From an uncultured Flavobacteriaceae bacterium (lineage in GTDB: Bacteria; Bacteroidota; Bacteroidia; Flavobacteriales; Flavobacteriaceae): a stretch of 64,000 nt of DNA. The notes beneath the pieces were generated by a model. It was not told where the DNA came from. It searched no databases and was given only the letters and a program-made list of their open reading frames with translations. The DNA is taken from the NCBI GenBank assembly GCA_947498845.1, contig CANMLX010000003.1:124001-188000 (forward strand). Reading direction: 5' to 3'. Within the stretch, counting starts at the first letter, position 1; each line of letters begins with the position of its first letter. Below, one piece after another: positions 56,153 through 64,000 of the stretch. Made by a program: the position numbers and the translations under genes.

Positions 56153-58246
56153 TTATTTAATAAAAATCTTTTTTGTGGTACCATTTGAGGCTTTTGCCAA
56201 ATAAACCCCAGAGGATAGGTTAGATATGTCTACATGTGTGTTTACATGAGAACTTACGTTTTTAGTCTTAACTTTAACTCCTGTAACCGAATAAAAGTTA
56301 ACTTCTATGATCGGACTAGCATCATCTTCATAATATAGTGATATGATACCACTTGCTGGGTTTGGAAAAACAGTCAACTCCTTACTAAATGTATCATCAA
56401 CCAATTTGCCATTAGATGTTTTTGAGCTCGATTGCCACATAAACCACCATTTACCAAAATTATCAGGCTCTACCACTTCTCTTTGCCCTGTTTTTGGACC
56501 ACTGGTAACAAATCTCTTGTGGAAAATAAGACCAGGACTTGTTCCCTTGATATTAAGTACAGATTGCATTTCATTACCTCCAGGTAGTATCTTAAATAAA
56601 GCAGCAAAATCAGTTTTTCTAAGAATCCACTTTGGTGCTGAACTCAATTGACTTCCCAGAAAAGGCCATGTGTTTTGTGCCATGTTTTGTTTTATCTCTG
56701 TTTCTGTATACCCCTTGTGCGTTTCAAGGTACCTATTATTAGCTACGTTTTGAATGTAATAATAATGTGGCGGCACCCAAGTTACTCGCCATCTGGTAGT
56801 ATTATTGGTAGTACTTGATGCTTTTGTTACTAAATTATTACCGCTTGATGCTAATTCTCTATTGGCATTTCCAGCATTTCTTAATTCGTAAATACCACTT
56901 CCTGTAAGAGGAGCTGGATCGTTAGTATATATCCTATTTACTTTATTAGGTCCAAATTGAGACGCTGTAATATTAATATTCCCTCCTCCATTTGCTGGAA
57001 CTCTTACTACACAACCTTTATTTCCATTAGTAAAACCTGTGTTACCTGTTATGGTAATATTTCTAGAAACAAATTCCTGATTAGCATCAAGTTGTTCTCC
57101 TGGACTATTTCTGTGTTCATAATAATCAAAATCAATTACATTAGTGCCAAATGGAGTTGCTGCGGTTAAATTATTACCTGTTATAGTAATGTTGGTTAAG
57201 CCATAGCCATTTGCAAAGTAATTATATTCTCCTGTAACTGTATTATTTCTAATTATTATATTGTCTACGGGTTGGAGATCGAAATCCATATTTACTATCC
57301 TACTTCTTTCGTACTGTCTGGGAGCAGCTGGTCTAGCATCGCCTTGAAATGTGTTGCCTTCGATTAAGAAATCGTTCGAAAACTCCTCTATATGTATCAA
57401 ATCTATCAATGCTGTTTTGTCTTCAAAAAGATTATCAATAATATCTATATTTTGAATTTTAGAAAAGGCAACTCCAGTACTTATAAAATGACAGTTTACA
57501 ATTTTGGTACCATTACCATCCCATACAATGGGATACTCTGTATTTCCTGCATCTAATGAAACACCTCTGGTATCGAAAATTACAGCAGAGCTTGCAGATG
57601 GTTGAAATTTACATTTTGTAAAAGCCACCTTTTTCATTCCATTTACACGTGTTCTTCGATCATTGATATAACCAATCCTGTCAAAATTTATAAATGATAC
57701 ATTAGTAAAATTAGCCTGCATACCATTTCCTGCAAAGCAGCTATAAAAACCGCCATTGACTTCTACATTATTAAAGTTTATACCTGTCCATTGATCGTTA
57801 ACTGTATAACCTGGGGTTAAAAAGTTATCTGCATATCTTTGAGACCTGGCATCAACTAAAACTACATCATTTCTTGTTGTAGTTAATTTAATATTGTTGA
57901 AATTTACATTATTAGATCGTATTTGTATTGAGGTAAGATTTTTTAGATTTGTCAAAGTTCCTGAGGAGCCTCTAGTATTTAAATTCACTCCTATTGGTGT
58001 TGCGCCTTGAAAAGTAATTGCTTTGTTTACTACAATTACTGCGTTTTTCATATCATAATCAGCTCTGTCAATAAAGTATATCAAATCTCCATTGCTAGCA
58101 GCATTTATTAGAGACTGCAATACTGTTCCGTCCTGATTTTTATTAATATACCATGTCTTAGCCTGCAAGGTAAGACTAAACATGAAAAAAATAAAAAAGT
58201 AGGAAATTGTTTGTAGTAGTTTTTTGGGGTAAAAATTTAACATCAT
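56153..58246 (-). CDS. Secreted right-handed beta-helix protein with ricin-like domain and T9SS tail
   Basis: The 697-residue protein has a signal peptide (to LTLQAKT), an N-terminal parallel beta-helix (about 30-445) with repeated coils (NVNFNNIKLTTTRN, NIDIIDNLFED, NIIIRNNTVTGEYN, NITITGNNLTA), a beta-trefoil-like segment (about 450-615; YYYIQNVANNRYLETHKG) and a T9SS type A tail (ELTVFPNPASGIISLYY...GVYLAKAS). The opening LQSLINAASNGDLIYF resembles PL6-type lyases (chondroitinase B/alginate lyase), but I cannot identify the catalytic Lys/Arg pair with confidence. It stands alone, far from the PUL, and could be another secreted polysaccharide-active or binding protein. Confidence 0.7.
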   Translation of the reverse strand: MMLNFYPKKLLQTISYFFIFFMFSLTLQAKTWYINKNQDGTVLQSLINAASNGDLIYFIDRADYDMKNAVIVVNKAITFQGATPIGVNLNTRGSSGTLTNLKNLTSIQIRSNNVNFNNIKLTTTRNDVVLVDARSQRYADNFLTPGYTVNDQWTGINFNNVEVNGGFYSCFAGNGMQANFTNVSFINFDRIGYINDRRTRVNGMKKVAFTKCKFQPSASSAVIFDTRGVSLDAGNTEYPIVWDGNGTKIVNCHFISTGVAFSKIQNIDIIDNLFEDKTALIDLIHIEEFSNDFLIEGNTFQGDARPAAPRQYERSRIVNMDFDLQPVDNIIIRNNTVTGEYNYFANGYGLTNITITGNNLTAATPFGTNVIDFDYYEHRNSPGEQLDANQEFVSRNITITGNTGFTNGNKGCVVRVPANGGGNINITASQFGPNKVNRIYTNDPAPLTGSGIYELRNAGNANRELASSGNNLVTKASSTTNNTTRWRVTWVPPHYYYIQNVANNRYLETHKGYTETEIKQNMAQNTWPFLGSQLSSAPKWILRKTDFAALFKILPGGNEMQSVLNIKGTSPGLIFHKRFVTSGPKTGQREVVEPDNFGKWWFMWQSSSKTSNGKLVDDTFSKELTVFPNPASGIISLYYEDDASPIIEVNFYSVTGVKVKTKNVSSHVNTHVDISNLSSGVYLAKASNGTTKKIFIK

Positions 58247-58603
58247 GGTTTTAAGTTTTAGTTTAATAATAATAGCGTCAATCCATGTTATAATTTTATA
58301 ACATAGTGTTAATTAAAGGGATTTTTTGAATGGAGTAATTTTAAATCTTAAAAACTTGAACAGTTTTTAAACAAATGAGAGAAAATATGGATTTAATAGC
58401 TTATTGTTAGTTTATAAAACACTATAGTTTTTACAAATCAACTTGGTAAATATAATCATAATATTTAATAATTACATAAAAAACACTACTTGAAATTACT
58501 TAAAACTCATTTTAAGTAAGTAAAATCTGTTTTTTTTGCCAAATTGTAAAAATAACATAAGGCTTTAGACTATTGTATTACTCGAAGTCTAATATAATTT
58601 ATT
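58247..58603. other. Gap with promoter of the beta-helix gene
   Basis: An AT-rich 357-bp space with no gene. The only structure seen is the palindrome at 58286-58303, about 40 bp upstream of the beta-helix start. Confidence 0.5.
58286..58303. promoter_or_regulatory. Palindromic candidate operator TGTTATAA-TT-TTATAACA
   Basis: The 8-base arms are perfect inverted repeats, 40-57 bp upstream of the start of the T9SS beta-helix protein. The position suits a repressor or activator site, but AT-rich palindromes can arise by chance. Confidence 0.3.
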
Positions 58604-58903
58604 TTAATCTTGTACCAAATTATCCATTAAACGTAAAAACCCAGTATAAGGTTGTAATTCCATCAATTCAAAATCTATTATTTCTTTTTTAACTAATGGT
58701 AATGCGCTTAATAAATCTTTAGCTTTTGTTTTGTTTTCACATTCTAGAATAAGCACTGCGTTTTTGTTTTCTGTGAAGTATATCTCTCGCAAATAACCTT
58801 CAAGTAATAGATTATAAGCTGCTTTAGCTTCATCAATTAAAATTTGTGATTCTTTTTCCCAATCAACAATTTTCAGTTCTTTTTCAATAGCCAATATTTT
58901 CAT
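58604..58903 (-). CDS. Small ferredoxin-fold-like protein of unknown function
   Basis: The 99-residue protein (MKILAIEKELKIVDW..., ...VLILECENKTKAKDLLSALPLVKKEIIDFELMELQPYTGF) has the beta-alpha-beta pattern of dimeric alpha/beta-barrel proteins such as YCII or muconolactone-isomerase-like domains. I see no catalytic motif. Its ATG overlaps the stop of the decarboxylase gene (ATGA type, 4 bp), so the two are translationally coupled and may act in one pathway. Confidence 0.65.
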   Translation of the reverse strand: MKILAIEKELKIVDWEKESQILIDEAKAAYNLLLEGYLREIYFTENKNAVLILECENKTKAKDLLSALPLVKKEIIDFELMELQPYTGFLRLMDNLVQD

Positions 58904-60294
58904 GTCTCAGATATATATTTTTTTGCCTCTACAAATGATTGTACAGAATGCGCTACATCCTTTTCTGTAGTAGCCCATGAGCAAACACTAATGCGAATTA
59001 CTTTTCTACCAAACCAACTAGAACCACCACACCAACACGCCCTTAACTCCTGGACTTTCTTTAATAATGCTTCTGTTTCTTGATCTGTATCACAAGCAAT
59101 GATTACTTGATTAAATACTACATCATTTAAAACTTCAAAACCATTCTTAGTTAATTCAGCTGCAAATTGAACTGCTCTTTCGTGCAAACCTAAAACCAGA
59201 TTATCAATACCCTCTTTACCTAAGTATTTTAATATTGCCCATAATTCTATTATTCTTGCTCTTCTGGACATTTCAGGTGTAAAAAACATGCCATCTCTTT
59301 CAGAGCTTTCTATAATATAACTGCCAGACATATGTAGAGCAGAAGTCAATGCGTCTTGGTCTGAGCACAGTACGATACCACAATCATAAGGTGTATTTAA
59401 TGTTTTGTGACCATCTACTGCAAATGATGTCGCTTTTTCTATACCTTTAGTTAAATATTTTAATTTATCTACTGCATGAGCCCATAAGCCAAATGCACCA
59501 TCTATATGCACCCAAGTATTTGTTTGTTTTGCTTTTTCACAAATAATTTCAAAATTATCAAATGCGCCACTATTTACATTGCCTGCTTGTAGAATTAAAA
59601 TAGTATTTTCATCTAATTTAGGTATTAAATCAGGCTTTATTCGTCCTTGATCATCTACATCTACCCACTCAATATTCTCATTACCTAATCCTAATATACT
59701 AATTGCTTTTAAAACTGTAGAATGTGCTTGTTTACCTGCTATCACTCTTATTTCTGGAGCATTTCTAAGTCCTTTTTTATTTATGTCCCAATTGTTTCTT
59801 TGAAGAATACGATATCTAGCTGCTGCTAATCCACACAAATTCGCTGTTGATGTCCCACTTACAAATCCTGCAGATGCTGTTTCAGGTAAATTAAATAAGC
59901 CTACTAACCACTTCTCTACTACAGCCTCTAGCTTACTTCCTACAGGAGAAAGCACATGCATTGCTGGGGCTTGGTCCCAATACGTCCCTATATTTTTAGC
60001 AGCTAAACCTACTGGAATTGTACTTCCGCAAACAAACCCAAAATACCTACCTCCTAAAGTTGCCGTTGTAGCTGGGCTTCCATAGGTATTTAATTGCTCA
60101 ATAACATGTTTAGCATTTGTAGATTTAACGGGTAATGCTTCATCAAATACAGACAAATCATTGATAGCCTTTTGTGTTGGAAAAACATGTCTATCAAAAA
60201 TAGATTCTAAATAATCAAACGCATAGTGTTGTGCTTGATTAAATATGTCTTTGTTTCTAATTTCTTGAAACATTTTATCTTGTATTTCACCCAT
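58900..60294 (-). CDS. PLP-dependent group II amino-acid decarboxylase-like protein
   Basis: The 464-residue protein has the fold-type I decarboxylase layout: GRYFGFVCGSTIPVGLAA, FVSGTSTANLCGLAAAR (PLP phosphate loop), WVHIDGAFGLWAH (PLP-stacking region with Asp) and SFAVDGHKTLNTPYDCG with the PLP lysine in the HK pair. Group II enzymes decarboxylate aromatic amino acids, glutamate or tyrosine; the exact substrate cannot be told. It lies 6 bp downstream of metZ and overlaps the small gene that follows. Confidence 0.88.
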   Translation of the reverse strand: MGEIQDKMFQEIRNKDIFNQAQHYAFDYLESIFDRHVFPTQKAINDLSVFDEALPVKSTNAKHVIEQLNTYGSPATTATLGGRYFGFVCGSTIPVGLAAKNIGTYWDQAPAMHVLSPVGSKLEAVVEKWLVGLFNLPETASAGFVSGTSTANLCGLAAARYRILQRNNWDINKKGLRNAPEIRVIAGKQAHSTVLKAISILGLGNENIEWVDVDDQGRIKPDLIPKLDENTILILQAGNVNSGAFDNFEIICEKAKQTNTWVHIDGAFGLWAHAVDKLKYLTKGIEKATSFAVDGHKTLNTPYDCGIVLCSDQDALTSALHMSGSYIIESSERDGMFFTPEMSRRARIIELWAILKYLGKEGIDNLVLGLHERAVQFAAELTKNGFEVLNDVVFNQVIIACDTDQETEALLKKVQELRACWCGGSSWFGRKVIRISVCSWATTEKDVAHSVQSFVEAKKYISET

Positions 60295-60300
60295 TTTTCA

Positions 60301-61473
60301 TCAACTTAAAGCCTGTTCAAAATCAGCAATTATATCATCTATATGTTCTAATCCTAAAGAACAACGTACCATACCATCGGTAATGCCTACAGCTGCTTTT
60401 ACTTCTGGTTCAACTTTGGCATGTGTTGTACTTGCTGGGTGTGTCACAATTGTTCTTGTATCTCCTAAATTGGCTGATAAAGAGCACATCTTTATAGAAT
60501 CAAAGAAAGAACGTCCGCCTTCAATACCGCCTTCAACTTCAAAAGCCACAATATTACCTCCAAGTCTCATCTGTTTTTTAGCTACATCGTATTTAGGATG
60601 CGACTTTAAAAACGGATATTTTACCCAGGTTACTTTAGGATGCGCTTCTAAATAGGTTGCTAATTTTAAAGCATTTTCACAATGCTTATCAACTCTAACA
60701 GCTAAGGTTTCTAAAGATTTAGACAATATCCATGCATTAAATGGACTCATTGATGGTCCGGTTAATCTTGAAAACAGGTAAATTTCTCTAATCAATTCTT
60801 TACTTCCTACCGTTATACCTCCAAGCACGCGCCCTTGTCCGTCCATTAATTTAGTAGCTGAATGAATTACTAAATCCGCGCCATACTTTATTGGATTCTG
60901 TAAATACGGTGTTGCAAAACAATTATCTATGACTAACAGTAAATTATGCTTTTTACAAATAGCACTTAAGTATTCTAAATCTAATACGTCAACCCCAGGA
61001 TTTGTTGGTGTTTCTGCATAAATAAACTTAGTATTTGGCTTGATTAAGCTTTCAACCGTTTCAACATCATTTATATTAAAATAAGAACTTTCAATATTCC
61101 ATTTAGGTAAATACTTGGTAAACAGCCCATGCGTAGCCCCAAACACTGAACTACAAGATACCACATGATCTCCTGCATCTAGCAATGTAGCAAATGTTGA
61201 AAACACGGCTGCCATACCACTTGCAAACGCAAAACCCGCTTCTGCACCTTCCATTTTGCATACTTTTTCTATAAACTCGTTGGTATTTGGATTACTGTAC
61301 CTACTGTATAAATCTCGTTGCTTTTCCTCTGCAAAAGACGCACGCATTTCCTCGGCATCATCAAACACAAAACCCGAGGTTAAGTATAATGGTACCGAAT
61401 GTTCTGAAAACTGTGTGGTTTCAGATTGTGTTCTTATGGCTTCTGTTTCAAAATGCTTCTTCTCTTTACTCAT
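60301..61473 (-). CDS. metZ: O-succinylhomoserine sulfhydrylase (trans-sulfuration family)
   Basis: The 390-residue Cys/Met-metabolism PLP enzyme shows HFETEAIRTQSE, YSRYSNPNTNEFIEKV, EGAEAGFAFASGMAAV, ETPTNPGVDVLDL, VIDNCFATPYLQNP and the PLP lysine in HSATKLMDGQGRVLGG. It makes homocysteine from an activated homoserine and sulfide in methionine synthesis. Close relatives include cystathionine gamma-synthase and O-acetylhomoserine sulfhydrylase, so the acyl donor is not certain. It follows thrA, which supplies homoserine, with 83 bp between them. Confidence 0.88.
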   Translation of the reverse strand: MSKEKKHFETEAIRTQSETTQFSEHSVPLYLTSGFVFDDAEEMRASFAEEKQRDLYSRYSNPNTNEFIEKVCKMEGAEAGFAFASGMAAVFSTFATLLDAGDHVVSCSSVFGATHGLFTKYLPKWNIESSYFNINDVETVESLIKPNTKFIYAETPTNPGVDVLDLEYLSAICKKHNLLLVIDNCFATPYLQNPIKYGADLVIHSATKLMDGQGRVLGGITVGSKELIREIYLFSRLTGPSMSPFNAWILSKSLETLAVRVDKHCENALKLATYLEAHPKVTWVKYPFLKSHPKYDVAKKQMRLGGNIVAFEVEGGIEGGRSFFDSIKMCSLSANLGDTRTIVTHPASTTHAKVEPEVKAAVGITDGMVRCSLGLEHIDDIIADFEQALS

Positions 61474-61523
61474 TCTTTCTTTTTCTTGAATCTAATATAA
61501 TTTTGACCTTATATATTTTGAGA

Positions 61524-61542
61524 TCCTGAAACAAGTTCAGGA
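61524..61542. repeat. Short hairpin repeat between thrA and metZ
   Basis: TCCTGAA (61524-61530) and TTCAGGA (61536-61542) pair around 5 bases. The longer string GATCCTGAAACAAGTTCAGG resembles a repeat I recall as widespread in Bacteroidota intergenic regions (memory only). There is no T run. Confidence 0.6.
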
Positions 61543-61556
61543 TGACAAATGTTTTA

Positions 61557-63971
61557 TTAATTTATATGCTTACTCAACCTTAAAATATCTCCAAAAACAC
61601 CACGTGCTGTGACTTCTGCACCTGCACCTGCGCCTTGAATCACTATAGGTTGCTCACCATAACTCTCTGTAAATATTTCAAAAATAGCGTCACTTCCTTT
61701 TACATGCCCTAACGTACTATCTTCAGGGATTGACACTAATTTCACTTCTAAATGCCCTTTGTCTTGTGATAAGTCTCCTGATAAATCACCAACATATCTA
61801 AGCACATGACCTTCTTGTTGTTCATCTTTTATGTGTTGGTATTGCTCATCCAAAACTTCTAACTTACTCAAGAATTCCTCTACCGAAATATCTCTATAAG
61901 CTTCAGGAATTAAATTCAATACTTCAACATCTTCAAACTCGTTTTGTAAATCTAGTTCTCTTGCTAAAATCAATAATTTTCTTGCCACATCATTCCCAGA
62001 AAAATCTTCACGCGGATCTGGTTCTGTAAAGCCTTTATCAATTGTTTCTTGAATGATTTCACTAAACGGTTTATCTTCCACTGAAAAATTATTGAACAAA
62101 TAACTTAACGTACCTGAAAACACCCCTCTAATTCTGGTGATATTTTCACCAGATTCATGCAATAGTTTAATAGTATCTATTAAAGGTAAACCTGCACCAA
62201 CCGTTGTTTCGTATAAATAGTCTTTATTATTTAACTCTAGTTGTTCTCTCAGTTCTTTATAAAACGAATGCGAAATAGTATTGGCTATTTTGTTAGACGA
62301 TACCAAATCAAAACCTGCCTCCACTAAAGGGATGTAATTTTTATAAAACGTGGTACTTGCTGTATTATCTACTGCAATTAAATTTTCTAAATGGTGATTA
62401 TTTGCATAAGTGATGATATCCTCAATAGAACTTTCAAAATTACTTGACGCCACAGCTTGTTTCCAATTGGTATCTGCGCCGTTTTTATCTAAAAGCAATT
62501 TAGTTGAATTCGCTATGGCAAACACATTTAAGTTAATCCCTTTTCGTTTTTCTATCTCGTCTTTAGACTTTAAAATCTGATTGATTAAGGCACCACCAAC
62601 GCCTCCGTGGCCAAAAATGGCTATGTTTATCTTTTTAGAAATTCCAAAGACTTCACCATGAATAACATTCAATGCTTTATGCAATTGTGATTTTTTAACC
62701 ACCAAACTCACATTCTTTCCTGTTACCGTATTATTGAACAATAATGGTGTAATCTGGTTTTTAATCAAGGCATTAAATGGCTTATGAAACGAGCTTAACT
62801 CAATACCTACAATTGAAATAACCGCTACATCATCTTCTACATCAATTTTATTAACGTCTTGCGAATAAAAATCGGTTTCAAACTCACGTTCTAAAGCAAT
62901 CACCGCTTGAGTAGCTTGATCTGCATCAATAATAAGACCAATTCCTCTTTCTGATGAGCCTTGAGATACAATACTCACACTGATTCCGTAGCTACTTAAT
63001 GCTCCAAAAATTCTGGCATCAACACCTATTTTACCTAATAAACCACGTCCTTCTAAATTAAGCAACGCCACATTATCTAATACCGATAAAGATGTTACTT
63101 CTTTGGCGCTTGGTTTGGCGGTAATTAACGTCCCTTCATCATCAGGATTAAAGGTATTGAGTATTCTAAGGTTGATGTTTTTCTCTACTAATGGAATAAT
63201 AGTTTTAGCATGTAAAACCGATGTTCCAAAATTTGCCAACTCATTAGCCTCACTAAACGACAGTTCTCTAATTTGTTTTGCATCTGGCACTAGATTAGGA
63301 TCGGCAGTATAAATACCACTTACATGTGTGTAGTTTTGTAATTCTTCAGCATCTAAAAAATTAGCTAATAACGCTGCGGTGTAATTACTCCCATTTCTAC
63401 CCAAAGTAGTCGTTTCGTTCTTTAGATTAGAAGCAATAAAACCTGTAACAACATTCACCACATTGTTATGCGATTTGAAATAGGCTTTTGTATTTTCTTT
63501 AGACAATTTAGATAGTGGTTGTGCATTACCAAAGGTCTCATCGGTTTTTATCAACTCACGAGAATCTGTCGCTTTAGCTTCAATACCTCTTTCATTTAAC
63601 AAATTTGAGATCAGCTTTACCGATAACAATTCGCCTTGCGCCAAAATAGTATCCTTTGTCTTTTTACTAAAATCGCGTAACAAACTCACCCCTTCAAATA
63701 GTTTATCTAAGGTTGAAAATTCTTCTGAAAAATCAATGGTTTTTGAGGGTTCGGACTGATAGTTTTTAAACGTTTCTAAATCCTCTTGATAGGATTCGCC
63801 TTTAATAGCTTTATCTAAAAGCGCTTCCAACTCATCGGTTGCAGCCCCTCTTGCAGACACGACTACAGAGATACGCTCTCCATCTTTCACCTTATTCTCA
63901 ATAATTGAAAGCACGGTATCTAACCCTTTTCCATTTGCTAGAGATTTCCCTCCAAACTTCAATATTTTCAT
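61557..63971 (-). CDS. thrA: Bifunctional aspartate kinase / homoserine dehydrogenase I
   Basis: I place the start at the ATG of MKILKFGGKSLANG (63969-63971), since the kinase motif KFGG normally lies a few residues from the start; a GTG at 63995 would only add eight residues. The 804-residue protein has an aspartate kinase domain (1-290), ACT regulatory domains (about 305-450; LEGRGLLGKIGVDARIFGAL) and homoserine dehydrogenase (about 460-804; NIAIFGHGGVGGALI for NAD(P), GVFSGTLSYLFN, GFTEPDPREDFSGNDVARK). It catalyses the first and third steps from aspartate to threonine and methionine, and its ACT domains usually sense threonine. metZ lies just downstream. Confidence 0.96.
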   Translation of the reverse strand: MKILKFGGKSLANGKGLDTVLSIIENKVKDGERISVVVSARGAATDELEALLDKAIKGESYQEDLETFKNYQSEPSKTIDFSEEFSTLDKLFEGVSLLRDFSKKTKDTILAQGELLSVKLISNLLNERGIEAKATDSRELIKTDETFGNAQPLSKLSKENTKAYFKSHNNVVNVVTGFIASNLKNETTTLGRNGSNYTAALLANFLDAEELQNYTHVSGIYTADPNLVPDAKQIRELSFSEANELANFGTSVLHAKTIIPLVEKNINLRILNTFNPDDEGTLITAKPSAKEVTSLSVLDNVALLNLEGRGLLGKIGVDARIFGALSSYGISVSIVSQGSSERGIGLIIDADQATQAVIALEREFETDFYSQDVNKIDVEDDVAVISIVGIELSSFHKPFNALIKNQITPLLFNNTVTGKNVSLVVKKSQLHKALNVIHGEVFGISKKINIAIFGHGGVGGALINQILKSKDEIEKRKGINLNVFAIANSTKLLLDKNGADTNWKQAVASSNFESSIEDIITYANNHHLENLIAVDNTASTTFYKNYIPLVEAGFDLVSSNKIANTISHSFYKELREQLELNNKDYLYETTVGAGLPLIDTIKLLHESGENITRIRGVFSGTLSYLFNNFSVEDKPFSEIIQETIDKGFTEPDPREDFSGNDVARKLLILARELDLQNEFEDVEVLNLIPEAYRDISVEEFLSKLEVLDEQYQHIKDEQQEGHVLRYVGDLSGDLSQDKGHLEVKLVSIPEDSTLGHVKGSDAIFEIFTESYGEQPIVIQGAGAGAEVTARGVFGDILRLSKHIN

Positions 63972-64000
63972 TCTTCTTCTTTTAGAATTAGGCACAAAAA

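Noticed and set aside
61557..63995. Longer GTG start for thrA
   Set aside because: The ATG at 63971 puts the kinase KFGG motif at the usual distance from the start.

Overview
The window reads as chromosome of a marine-type member of the Flavobacteriia (Bacteroidota). The evidence is strong AT bias, type IX secretion (T9SS) C-terminal tails, a PorP/SprF protein, a short primary sigma factor of 287 residues, L21 with the long C-terminal extension seen in this class, and a polysaccharide utilization locus (PUL) with a SusC/SusD pair and a hybrid two-component regulator.

Layout. 1-5.5 kb: two M90-type (MtfA-like) peptidase paralogs, then on the minus strand rpe, a BLUF photoreceptor, rpoD and apbE. 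5.6-13.7 kb (minus): an OmpA/TPR protein, a PorP/SprF protein and a 1749-residue T9SS type B surface protein with internal 519-bp repeats. 13.7-17.1 kb: a degraded SusD remnant, a secreted PL14-like lyase with a ricin-type carbohydrate-binding domain (plus strand), then two adjoining inverted-repeat elements. 17.1-45.2 kb (minus): the PUL. In transcription order it holds susC, susD, an FG-GAP/ASPIC lipoprotein, a hybrid two-component regulator, GH88, a beta-helix protein, GH2, a beta-helix/GH43 fusion, GH95, a PL8-type lyase and a clan-A (GH5-like) hydrolase. 45.3-54.4 kb: a LacI regulator divergent from a uronate operon (kduI, a DUF4861 protein, a broken SDR gene, uxuA, uxaC and a three-part TRAP transporter). 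54.9-64 kb (minus): rpmA and rplU, a T9SS beta-helix protein, a small protein with a PLP decarboxylase, metZ and thrA.

How the genes fit together. Lyases of the PL8 and PL14 types, and possibly the beta-helix proteins, would cut a uronate-containing glycan outside the cell or in the periplasm. GH88 would remove the unsaturated uronate, while GH2, GH43, GH95 and the clan-A enzyme remove side chains or the remaining backbone. The TRAP transporter, KduI, UxaC and UxuA would take uronates toward 2-keto-3-deoxygluconate. No sulfatase is present, so a non-sulfated uronate glycan is the likeliest target. The single SDR reductase gene in the uronate operon is clearly broken, so the pathway has to be completed from elsewhere. 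Matching C-rich sites lie upstream of susC, GH88, GH2 and the distant PL14-like gene, which suggests one regulon.

The window also carries several families of small non-coding mobile elements: four members with TWATACC ends (three exactly 167 bp), a 134-bp element with perfect 18-bp terminal repeats and a 9-bp duplication, and a shortened relative of it inserted inside one of the 167-bp-type elements. No tRNA, rRNA or CRISPR array was seen.
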